From Micromussa lordhowensis (Eukaryota > Cnidaria > Anthozoa > Scleractinia > Lobophylliidae): a stretch of 64,000 bases of DNA. How positions within the stretch are numbered: position 1 is the first letter of the stretch; each line of letters begins with the position of its first letter. The DNA lies in the NCBI GenBank assembly GCA_964020085.1, contig OZ026597.1:10857515-10921514 (forward strand). Direction: 5' to 3'. Positions 12,901 to 25,100 of the stretch are shown one piece after another. The notes under the pieces are model-generated. The model ran no database searches. It was not told where the DNA came from and saw nothing but the letters and a program-made list of their open reading frames with translations. The position numbers and the translations under genes are program-made.

Positions 12901-15900
12901 CAAATCTATTCAACGCGAATGTCGATAGGATACACTTCTAGTGTCAGTGGCAATTGCTGTAAACATTCTAAAGAAGGCGACCTTTGAAAATAGAGTTTGA
13001 TATGGATTGTGTTACCTAAAAGCTATACATCGTCATTACGTCTCCGTTGGCAACTGCTGTCAGACGAGCACTTTAAAAAGCATAAGTATATGAATTGTAC
13101 ACACAGATCTACCATCCATTGAAAGAAAAGTTGCTGGCCTCCAGGAAACGGAGTGACGACAGCGATGAGACTGAAGATGAAGCTGCTGTACTGGAATCCA
13201 TTGATAACTCGACACCACCAGGGACAGCTTATGTTGAACTGTTACAGATGCTTAGCCAAGACGTTCTTCCAGGTCTATCTTTTCCCTTTTCGTTCATTTC
13301 CATGCAGTTCAACCCCTGAGACCATTGCAAGGGCACTTGCCCGTGTTTTCAGGCTGTGTTCATTCCAAAAGAGGACAACGTGTGACAACTTACAACTAAA
13401 ATGGTCTAAATTTGTGTTTTCGTAACAATTGTATTTGGGCCCTAAAAATGTGAAAACTTACAGCTGAACTAAACTGTGGGTGTTTAATACAGTAAACACC
13501 CGCGTGTAAGGACCTACCTCTTTTTAAGTTTGGCGAAATAAGGTCTTTTATCATATGACCCGTACGGCCCCGCGCGCAATTTCCTTGCAAAACCATAAGA
13601 GAAAAGGTCCCGTATGAGGGCCGTACGCCTCGAAGTGATAGGGCCGGAAAAACACGTACGGCCCTACTAGAAATGCGTACGGCCCTACTAGAAACGAGTG
13701 CGGAAAAAATCGATGCGTGTGGCAAAAACAATATTTTGTTGCTGCCAAAGTTTGATGAAAATGAAATTGAACATTCTGAGAGCGAATTTTACTATCCAGG
13801 CGAATTGTCCCATGCAGAACTACTTCAGTCGCGAACTAACTCATTCCGAAATCAAAGAAAGAAATTTAACACTCCTCGCAAATGAAGAAGCTCACAACTT
13901 TCTCGGAAACCAACAAGCAAACAGGCGGTCAAGGAAACAACTTTTCCGCGGGATAAACTGTCCAATAATTAACCTTTCAAATAAGCAAACAGTCGGCGAA
14001 ACTTCTTTCCTTCAATGGCATCAAAGAATTCATCATGGGTCAAAAGAACGAAAACCGAAGAAGTAAACAAAGTACGATATAAATGTTTTCTTCGAGTTTC
14101 AGAGTTTCTGGGAGAAGTTGGTTGACTGGTAGAAAAATCACAAACATACCTTGTGTGCCGTAGGATAAACTGCTCTGTAGTTTCTACGTCAGTGTTATTT
14201 GAAGAGACGAAACTGAATGCGAATACAGGTTCATTACCACACGCTTCATCCAGATAAATATAAAAACTCGCTTGTGTTTAACCGTGTAATTTCCACTACA
14301 CCAGCAAAGTCAGCAAACCAAGGCACTGTTTGCAGGAGCCAACATGCGTCATAAATATTCAGTTGCCCGGTTGTCCCTTGTTTTAGAGAATCCAAGAGGT
14401 CGACAAATAGCTTGAAACGACGCCGACATTTTCGTGAGTCTTCAGATGAAGATTTGTAAACAATTTCAGTGAAGCGTGAACTCGCAAAGTTTTTGATGGC
14501 TTGACACATTTTTGACAGCTTTATGTCAACTTTCTGTTGGCTTTTTAGCACAAACAAAAATGAGAACGTGAATTGTGTTTTTCGATGAATTGTGAGTTTC
14601 TTGTTCGACGCGAAGAAACTGATAAATGACAAAGTTTTGTTGTAGAAACTTTCATATAATTGTTCCGCGCGCGCAGCCGTCTGATCTTATGTAATCGGTC
14701 GTATTTAGGCTCGAACAGAATTTTCAAAATTTTCAACATTAAGTGGTCATATGATAAAATGCTTATTGACTGAGTAAGGTCGGGCCGGACGGGAAAATAT
14801 TTGGCTCTCGGTCAGGACGTACGGACCTCGCTGCGCTCGGTCCGTACGCCCCGACCTCGAGCCAAATATTTTCCCGTCCGTCCCTCCCACTCAGTCAATA
14901 AGTACATAGTATTTTGGGGTAGTTATTGGCTATTCAGGCTAAGTAGATTCTTATGCGCAACTGTATTATGATTAGCGTAACACAACTGAATACAGAATGT
15001 ATATGCAGTGTTGTCTCTATAACAAGAGTCCATAATTTAACTGTAACCCTCAGATAAGAACCAGCTTCATCTTGCTTGGCTAAATAGGTTCTTATATTTT
15101 TGGATACTAAAATGGGAAATGTCTGCCAGCAGGTTCTTAATCCACTATATTCTTACACGCGGGTTTTTACTGTGTCATACAAAAGTGTAGATTTTTTTTA
15201 GAAGTATATCGTCATGTGTTAACTCTTGATAAGCCTCTGTTGAAATGTTCTCGGGGAAATAGTCTCACAACAATATTTTCCTCTGATCCGGGCTGGGACA
15301 TCACGAGGTACTTGATAGATACGCTGCTCCATTCTGGGATGTTGCGAGAGTACCGACACAACCCTTGCAAATTCAATAGGTTTTGTGTTTTTCTTTTTTG
15401 TCTGATATAGTGTGTTACACCGATAAACATACTGGGGCATACAGCTGCTGTAGAAAGCATTTTGTGATTATAATTATAGTTTTCCATGATTGTTTAAATG
15501 CAGGTTTTCAGAAGCTCTTGACTAACATGATTAGAACGGAAGCTGCTTTGCTGCCAAGAGGCCTGGCTCACGTTGTGTCACGTGGAACAGCATCCCATGA
15601 CAGGAACATGCAATCCATCCCAGAATTCCTAACGAGTCAGTATGACAAGTCCAAGTCACCAGGACTCAATCAAGGACTTGCAGGTAGAAACAGGATGAAA
15701 ATAAAAACAAGCGCTTTTTCGTGTTTTCTGCACAGAAACAACAAAAACAAGAAAAAAACAAAAATTAAAAATTACGATGAAAGTTTTGTTGGCAGATGTC
15801 ACTTCCTAAACACATGCTGGTGCAGTTGTAAACCAGAAAGCAATTGTTCACAAATTATCTTGATTTAACATCTTGTGAAGGAGCATGGAGTAGGAGGCTT

Positions 15901-16109
15901 GGTAGAGAGGAGAGGCCTCTTTAAATAGGCGTTAAAGGACCCTAGTCAGCCTCCGCCATTTTTGATGCCATCGAAATTATTGATAATGCATGGTGAAGCG
16001 AATCTCATTGCTTTACTGTAAGTTGTGTTCCTGAAAGTATGTTTAATTATCTTTAGTAGTTTCACAGTGGTTTCCTTCGTTTCCACACGCTTCGAATAAA
16101 ATACAATAT

Positions 16110-16148
<39 letters not shown>

Positions 16149-19100
16149 GTTCAATAGATGTGGGTATTATTGCAAGGAACCATAAAAAAGGTGTGTTTGT
16201 GTTTTGTTTGTTTGTTTGGTTAGTGGTTTTGCGTGTCTTTGTTAATGAAAACGTTTTTGTTTTGAATCAGCTGGACTCTTGTTTTGTTTTGAGCCTCCTT
16301 TTGAACAACTCGAAGGGAAACGTGCCCGAAGGTATTTAGTGAATTGCTCCCGAAGATACAGACAGATGCTGGATTCACTGCTTCACGAGGTAACAATGAT
16401 TACATGCTGTGGTAGATATTGCAGAATGTGTAAAGGAAAACAAAATGTAATTTACATTCAATTTAAAAATTTGAATAGTGTTTTTTTCTCAGGTATTTAT
16501 AGCGAATTTGGAACGTCTCCTACGTCTGTAAAGCTCTCTTTAAGTCGAAATTTGCTTTTTAAGGATGAACGTTGATCTTCTTTCCTATTATTTCTGTTTA
16601 GAACTACTACTTAATTAATATAGAAAAATATTCCGTCACAGTTTACCAGGCGAGTGTTTATTAGAGTTTGTTGAAAGTAAGGAAAAAAAGCAACGTATGC
16701 TTCTTGTTGCGCAGTACAGGGCGATTAAAATTCTGACAAGATTAACTACTTATTAACCGAGAGTGAGGTCTTTACGGGAAAATCTCGGACCGAGACCTTG
16801 CCGTATTGACCGAGCGATAGCGAGGTCAATACGGCAAGGCCGAGGTTTGAGATTTTCCCGTAAAGACCAAACGTTCGAGGTTAATAAGTTGTTTATTATA
16901 TGCCTTTTTGCTTGGCTTTTGCAGGCCCGTAATCGGCCCGTGGGCATTACGTGAGAATAATGCCCTAGTATTATCCAATCAGAGCACGCGTTAGATCGGC
17001 TACAAACCCAAGTCATATAATAACAATGGATAATGCCAGCTAGTCAGCTGACAGAGATAGATATTGCCTGTTATTTGCCGCCAGTTCCTGTGTTCTTAGG
17101 CTATAGTCACCGTTATACTCATTGGTTGTTTTGTGCCTTCCCAGGTGCCTGTTCAACCGTCTGAATGGCACAGAACTTTGCTTTTGCCTCAGGCCTGGTT
17201 ATCGTTTATGAACCGAGCTTACAATGCGTGTGTAGAGGTACGTTCACTTAAGTAAAAGCTAAAACATTGCCATATAATTGGATTGCAGTCGTTGAACTCT
17301 ACCGATACAAAACAAATGTCAAGTGGTGAACGTTCTTGCAGTTTGTCACTAACTTGTATGTGACACCCCGCAAATTTGACTTTGATATTTGAAAAGTGTT
17401 TTCCCTAGTATCACAATTAGGGTAAATCCTTAATTGCAATCACATTCATACGACTAACTATGCTAATTTGGACACAACGGTTTTAATATAAACGGGTCGT
17501 GACTTACATATAGTTGAAGATTGCCCATTGGAGATAGCGAGGCCGAGTGGTTAGCGCGGCGGACTTAAAATCCGGAGGTCGCGGGTTCAAGTCCCGCTCT
17601 GGCCACTATCTGGATTTGTCTCAGGGTAGCCCTGAGTTCAAATCCTCCGCCACGCTTGTAAATAACCAACTGGTTTGCCTCTGACCAGTTGGGATTCTTA
17701 ACTATGTTATGTTCAATTCGAATTACTTGTTTCAGTTATTTGCTCTGCCCCACTAGCCTTTGTGCTAAACCCTGTCGAGGGTAAACAATTTATTTTTCTT
17801 AAGTACACAGTAAGTAGCTTTACAATGTTGTTAGTTGTTTGAAGGACGCCCCTTGTTACTTTGTAGGGACGTAAAGCGGAGTTAGAGATGCAGCATAGCC
17901 ATGGACATATTCAGGATGTCGAGGAACTCAAAACAAGACAACTCACTTCCTGGTTGTGGTGAGTAATATCGAAGAAGCTCTGTAGCGATGTAGCGTTGCT
18001 CTTCATTCAGTTCTCTTGAGATCTCTCACAGCCCAACAGACTGTTCATAGCCTGTTAAAACTCCATCAGAACAAGTCCGGCACTTCATTCACCTCAGAGT
18101 CAAGACAAACAAAATTTGGATACATTTCTGACTGACTAAACAGGAGATACTAGAAGTATGACGAGATCCTACCAATAACGAATGTGAACAACCATGGCCA
18201 TCTTTACTGAGGCTATATCAGATAATTAATATATTGCTGGACTGTCCATTAGTAATGTTTCGATACTTCATCCATTTTCATTCTCCCTCCCTAAGACCGA
18301 CTAGCTAAGAGTTTTCCAATTCTTTACTAGAGCTAACACTGAAGGGTTATTTAGCATTTTAAATGTTCCATAACTAGGCGGGCCCTGGTGTATCAGTGAA
18401 TTTACATTTGTTAAATTTCAGGGTAAGAGATCAGATCACTGAACAACTCAAAGCCGCTTCAAGGTATGATTCATGCGTAATGCCTTTTAACTGTTAATTG
18501 TTGGCAACCAATCCCAAACGATTCTTGATCTTTCCATATTTTCTGTATTAAGAGGGACCTGAGTGTGTCCAATCTCAGTGATACAGTTTGTACTGTATCA
18601 GATTTGCAATATGTTTGATTCGCCTATCAAGGACACGTCAGGGACATGCGCTGAACCTGAGGGCCAACTTTAGACTTGCTCCCGTTGGGACAACTTTTTC
18701 ACAGACGCTCGGTAAATGATGGCTCGGCGAAATTGGCAACCCTCCTACGTGCTGTTATAGATCAAGCACAGGTTACCTGTTGCTACGGAAAGAGTAGCTA
18801 AAAGTAAGCATGTGTGCTTGACCACCCTGACTAGTTTTATTTGCAGAGTATCATCGTAATATTTTTGGTTTCCTTGCATCTTAGGGGTAACCCGTCCGTA
18901 CAGGGTAATTCAGTGCTTGCTCTAGCAGGCCTGGCGCGGGCCGTGTCGATATTTGTACAACAGCAGAGCTCTTCAGGGACGACAGAATCATATCAGCGGA
19001 ACACGGAATGGCTGAATATAGTGGCTGACACGCTGATGGTGGTATTGGATGGCAATTACAAAGCTAAAGGTCCTACTTTAGTTTGGTGTCAACAGGTGAA

Positions 19101-22100
19101 TAAACTATAGATTATTGCATGAGCTGTCGTGAAACACGAGTGCCTTGTTGATCATGGCCAGGTTAAAACACTCAAACCGTAAAGAACGTTTGACAACATA
19201 ATATTTAGATTAGCCAAGCCTAAAAGCGAGCTCCTGGGCCGGGTTGCTCTAAGCCAAATTAAGCTAATCCAGGTTAAGCGAGAATTTTGATTTGAGTTTT
19301 GTAACTTTCTGCTTTGAGTTTGAATAATTTCAAATTTACACAAAATAAAAGCAGTGAAAATCATTTGTATACAAGAAAAATTTAAACTTTGGTTAACATT
19401 TAATCCTGGGTTAGCGTTGACTGGCTTCCAAACAACCCGGTCCCGTTTACAAGTCAACCTGACACGAGCCCGCGTTCCAATCGATAACCAGCACTGGGTC
19501 AGCGGTCAACTTAAATGCACGTGACCTCGATGAGCTCTAGACTTGAGCCCGCGATATGGTCACGTGATACTGATCAGCGGATACCTTGTTTACAAGTTTC
19601 AATATGTCCAATATCAAAGAAGGACGCTTAAAGCCGAGGCTGCATGTCTCTGTTTAATATTACCTGGAGTATGGCCGCCATCTTGCGCGACTCCGTCGTC
19701 GTCGTCGCCATCGTTCGTACGCGCACACGAGCAATACCGCTAGCCATGATAAACATGAGAAATTCCTTTTCTTTCCTACATGGGTATGGGGCTCCTCTTG
19801 CGCGCCGGAGCTCCGCTGCTGAGCGAAAAAAAGGTTTTAACTTTTGTCCGCGTTTATGTTCGCTTGAAAGTATAGCGTTTACTAAATCCTGAAAACAAAA
19901 ATCTGTTGTTGACAGTAAAAACTAGTTTCAGTCAAGACCGACAGTAATTCAGGTTAATTATTTGTATGGATATTCTATGTTTAAAAGATAGGGTATAGAC
20001 CCTTTGCATAAATGGCGCCTAAATTTGAATAACAATACTTAATACATCCTTAGCCTCGTACTCATGTTTTCAGACAAAGGATTTTTCACATAATTGTGAG
20101 GCTTAGGATGTATAAGTATTGTTATTCAAATTTAGGCGCCATTTATGCAAAGGGTCTATTGGGTTGTGCTAAAACTGTTAGACAACTTATTCCCAGATTC
20201 TATCAAATCGATAATCGGCTTAGCAGCCTGGTCTTTAGGCTGCAGTTTGACAGAAGGAAGGCGCGAGTGACCTCATGGTTAGTGTGCTCATCTCCGGGTT
20301 GAGCGGTCTTGGTTCGAGCCCTGGCCGGGAACTGGGGTTAACCTTGCGATGGACTAGCATCCCATCCAGGGGTGGGAGTAGAAATACTCCTTGTCGCTTC
20401 ATGCTACAGAAACCGGGATAAGCTCCCACCTGTTAAGCTCCCGCCGTTTAAAAGAGGGCCTCGCTAAAAGTATCTCTGTGTCTATTTTGTTCTATTTTCT
20501 GTAAGGTATCTTCTGCTACGTCCACTGCCAGCTCGTTGTTAGCTCGTTCGTGCTCTGCGTTATCTCTGTCACTGTTAGTTCCTTGTCTTGTCACGCTTGA
20601 CACTGACAGAATTCACAACATGGCTGAACTACTGAAACAGAGAATACCAGGACAGACCAAGTGAGTACTGATTCCGCTGGCGTGAGAAGAAAGCTTTAAA
20701 GAAATTTTTATCGATTTGGTGTTTTTCAAATTATGAACGGGATAAAATGGAAACGATTGTCGTTGGGAATTTCCAATCTTGAGAGTTATTTGGCAGTTTG
20801 TGGAAGCTCTCGTTAACTTAGGTAGAAGCAAATGAACCTTGTTTTGATATTTAAGGTGCAACGATCCCCCTATGTTACATTTTAGCTCCTTTTTAACGAG
20901 AAAGCTGTTTTTTGTTGGGTTTAGGGTCTCCTGTGAAAACAGTCAGTTTGCTGAAGTCTTGTTTTATCAGTATGTATAACGTAATTAAAAACAGTTTAAA
21001 GGCATTTCAGATGCAACATGTAGAAATCTCCGTTTTCGAGAAGTATCGAATGCAATGTTTTATCTAGTAAGGAAGATATCATGCTATCCGCTTTTCTCTG
21101 CTGTTTTTTAGAGCAGGCAGCTCGGCAGTGGTGCAGATGTCTTGTTCTTTAGGACTCGGTTTGTTTCTAAGCAAACTCTACGAGGAACATTTCAGGCATG
21201 TATTACTGTGGTATACCGCTGACTGATTTGATATGAGGATGTCCGGATCAAATGTCTTGTCGTGTAACCCATCATTTTACTTCAATTATCACTGAATCAC
21301 CATAACAGGAAAGTAAAGATTGCTTCATCCAACTTCCCTTCAAATATAAATGACCCAGTGTTTTGATAAAATAGGTTTTCAGTTTTGTAGCGATTTACAT
21401 CGAAAGTGTTTTCGCTTGTACATGTTTAACAGAACTTGGTAAATTCTCAGCTCCGACTATTGCATTTCTAGCTTTTTGATTGGCTAAAAACTCCGACTGA
21501 GCGAATAGTCGGAGTTTTACGTCATATGGAAAATAGTGCGCCAAGTTTAAAAATTTTCCGCACGAAGTTTTCAACTTCAGCCCTCTATAATGGCCGAAAT
21601 AAAAATCGGCGGCAAAACCAGGTTTGAGAATTTACTAAAACAATTATTCCATTCGCCCTTGTTGGATATGAAGTGATTATAACCAACTCGCGCTACGCGC
21701 TCGTTGGTTATTTTATCACTTCATATCCAACTTGGGCTTATGGAATAATTGTTATATAGTTTTATCTGCGTTTATTCCCTCGTTTTTTCAATCGCCTCAC
21801 CAAGTTTAGTTGCCTAAGTCTCTTGAGTAAGAGACAGTTCTTACTGTAAGTCCCTGTCGCTTGAGCGATATATAACAGCAATTATTTTCTTCTTTTGTTT
21901 TAGCGATGTGTGTGGTAAGGAGGTAAGTCAATGTTGCTTTCATTTGAAGTTACATAAGTAACAACAGGTTAAGTACCGTTCAAAAGTTCCTAATGGAGTC
22001 AGTGCGACAGGAGAATTCCGCGCTGCACATGCCGTCACACTCTGTGCTTCTCACAAAGATATGAACAAACAACATATGGCGACTTAGCTTTCAAAGATAT

Positions 22101-25100
22101 CGTCGCGTAACAGCCAGTCCGCCGACTAAGGGTCTAGCTTAAGACTTGAGCTACCGGGCGTTCTTTAAGCGGAGTACATCCTTGTGCTAAAAGCACAGTT
22201 TGGTAGATAAAGCCCCAAAACAGACCCTAAAGCGAATGACTATAGAAATGATGTTAAGATAGTTAAGTCGTCGTATTAAATCATATAATACTTGTCTTCA
22301 TAGGGCTATTTGCTGATGACAACAGCTTTAGATGCCTTGGAGAACGCCGCTATGACATCAGAGTTAGAAAACACGTAAGGAATGAACTAGGAAATTTTAC
22401 TTAACTAGGTGTTCGGCAATCTATTGTAAAATTACACGAAAAGCCGGTCCTAGTTCATTTTCTCTAACCTAAAAAAATTACAATCGCTCCTAAAAGTAAA
22501 GACTTCAGCATGACTGAATCGGAATAAGTCAGAGCACTTAGCTGTGTTACCAACGAAAAGTGCACGCTCAGTCACTGAGAAGAAGATCGAGTTACGAGTG
22601 TTTATAATTATAAACGGTGCATTTTCACTCTCTCTGCTAGTGTCCTTACTAAGCAGTTTCAGGTTACTTGGTGTTTTAAACTTTTTCAAACATGAAAAAA
22701 ATGGAAAAATAAAATTCAGTGAAACTGTATTAAGCGGACACTTTGTGTTATGCGATCAACCACCACCCCCCAAGTCTTTTTCTTTTGATATTCTCTATAA
22801 AACGAAGCCGTATTGAGCAAGATGATTCCGATCAAAAGCTTCAGGTGTCTGCGTATTGTGGGTTTCACTGCACTAACATCAGGACCTATTTTATCTCCCG
22901 TAGGGAGGGCGCGTGTCTTGGTCTGGGACTAGCTGTGTCATCTTTGTGCAAAGAGAGTCTCATAGACTCCAGAGTTCACGTGACCAACCTTTACAACAAA
23001 CTGATGGACATGTTAACTAAGCAAGATGATCCTGATCAAAAGCTTCAGGTAGGTTCTCTGATGAGACCACACTATTGACACTCAAGAGATTTTATTTTCT
23101 GAACATCTTAAAAGGTGTATGTGACGATGTTGTTTGAGTCAGGTTTACTACAAACTACTGATACTCCATGTCTACTTATATAAATCAAATGAAACTTTCA
23201 AGATGATGAAGAGATACAACTGACCATAACTGTAGCCAAAATACCATTAATAAATACTAATACAGATTGCCGTCAAGTTGGCGTTTGTAGACATTCTAAA
23301 ATCGCCAAAAACAAGTCAATTTTATGATATAAACACCAATGAAGTACCAGGTAAGCTTTCGCGCAAAAACATGATATCTTCACACGTGAAAATAACATGT
23401 TATCTTCACAAGTTTAAAGACCACCGTTGCTATGGTTACATAATAAATCGCTCCTTTCGCAGCGAAAGTGAAACAGTTTCATTGGTGTTTTTTATAATAA
23501 GTAGATTATTTATATAATAAGTAGATTATTACATGGCCGCTTGAAGATACGGGGTTGAAAAATACTTCACGAGTGAACGCAGCGGACTCGGAAGAGAAAT
23601 TTCGTATCTCCGCTTGGCCATGTAACATCCTCTATTTAATTTATCCATTTTTTTTGGTTTTTATAAAGCTCGTGTCTTGATTATTTTCCGGTAGAGCCTG
23701 TGTTTCGGCGTGGCTTGTGTTTGTGTTAATGCGTTTCACACTAGTCTTCTGTCGACTGATCAAGCTGTGGAATGCGTCCACAAAATACAAAACATGGCGG
23801 GAAAACACCTTGAGGTCAGTTGTACTGAAAAAAAGAAACAATATTTTCTTTAGTGTCATTTGATTACACGCCCAGACAAACTGACTTTGACTATAAACCG
23901 GTGGATTATCTTTGGAAGTATGTTTTCCACAACTGGTATTTCTGACGATCTCTTGACGGCTTGGGCTGTAGTTTGTGCTTTACTCCAACCTGTGCTTAGT
24001 TTCTGGAGCAGAGATGAAAGTGAGAGGATTTTCTTTCCTTTTTTTACCAGGCTTGTGGTATTTCCTTATCTCTTGGCCTGCTTCTTCATGGACTTGTGCT
24101 GTGTGGCCATGGAGGAGTTATTCAGATGGCACAACAACTTGGCCATGTTTGGCGAAATGTTCTTGAAAATAAGGTGAAGCAAGATTTTTAAGCTGTATTG
24201 CGTATTATGTATTTGCTGATTTGTTTTAATCTGATTGGATCTACATGTATGTAAGCGCTTTTGACACTGATCATACCGAAGAGAAGTCAGTCTTTTCTAA
24301 TTAACAATACAAGATAACAAGACTTTAGTTATTTTTGTAGGCGCAATACTAAGGCACTTGTTTTCCATGAGGAACTGGCTGTTTTTCGATAACTGGAGAG
24401 GTTGTATATTAACTGACATCGTATCTTTTGCACAAAGGACGCTTCCGAACTTCAGAAACTGTCAGCGTTGAACGGAATCATGGGTCTGCTAGGATCAGAG
24501 CAAGGATTGTTTATAGTAAGTGACTGCACGACGCCAAAAAGAAAAGGTTTTAAACACGCGTTGCTACTAACAGATAGACACCTATCTTAGAGCGGTTTCA
24601 ATTGCGTTGAAAGTAATTAGGTAATTACTTTGGTTTTGGTTTTACTGTGGTTTGAGATTGGCTGAGTAGTCTAATTGGGAAGTAATTGATTTGGATTTGG
24701 TTTTACGACACTCAATTGAAAACCGCTGTACAGCTGTTTTGAGAAAGGTTTTCTACAAAAAGCGTAAAGGCATACGCGACACTGTCGAGAGGCATTATGG
24801 GTATTGGTGGTTCGAAGTTGCTTGATTGAAGCTCAAGTTGTTTCAGCGTGAATGGAGGAAACAGCACAAATACTTGTACTCATGCTTTCTCCTTCCCTCT
24901 CTCCGAAACACAGTGAACCTCATGTTTACCTCAACCAAGCAACGCCAAACTATCATTACCCATAATACCAATCGGCATTGTCGGTACGCTTTTGTGGGAG
25001 AGCCTTTGTCGAAACAGCTGTATCATTTTTCATTCTTGTTGTATGGATAACGTTTTCTTCATTTTTTGAGACATGGATGTTTGTTTCATGATTAAGGGAT

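Noticed and set aside
17532..17606. tRNA-Leu (TAA) gene
   Set aside because: The T arm and A/B boxes are good, but the acceptor strands do not pair and the variable arm is too short for tRNA-Leu; a SINE tail follows.
23271..23367. Exon-like stretch between AG and GTAAGC in a FOCAD intron
   Set aside because: Its phase and peptide do not fit; exon 23695-23814 gives the residues that align with human FOCAD at this point.
23860..24050. Open frame before FOCAD exon 24051
   Set aside because: No acceptor/donor pair keeps phase with both neighbours, and homology already joins 23814 to 24051 directly.
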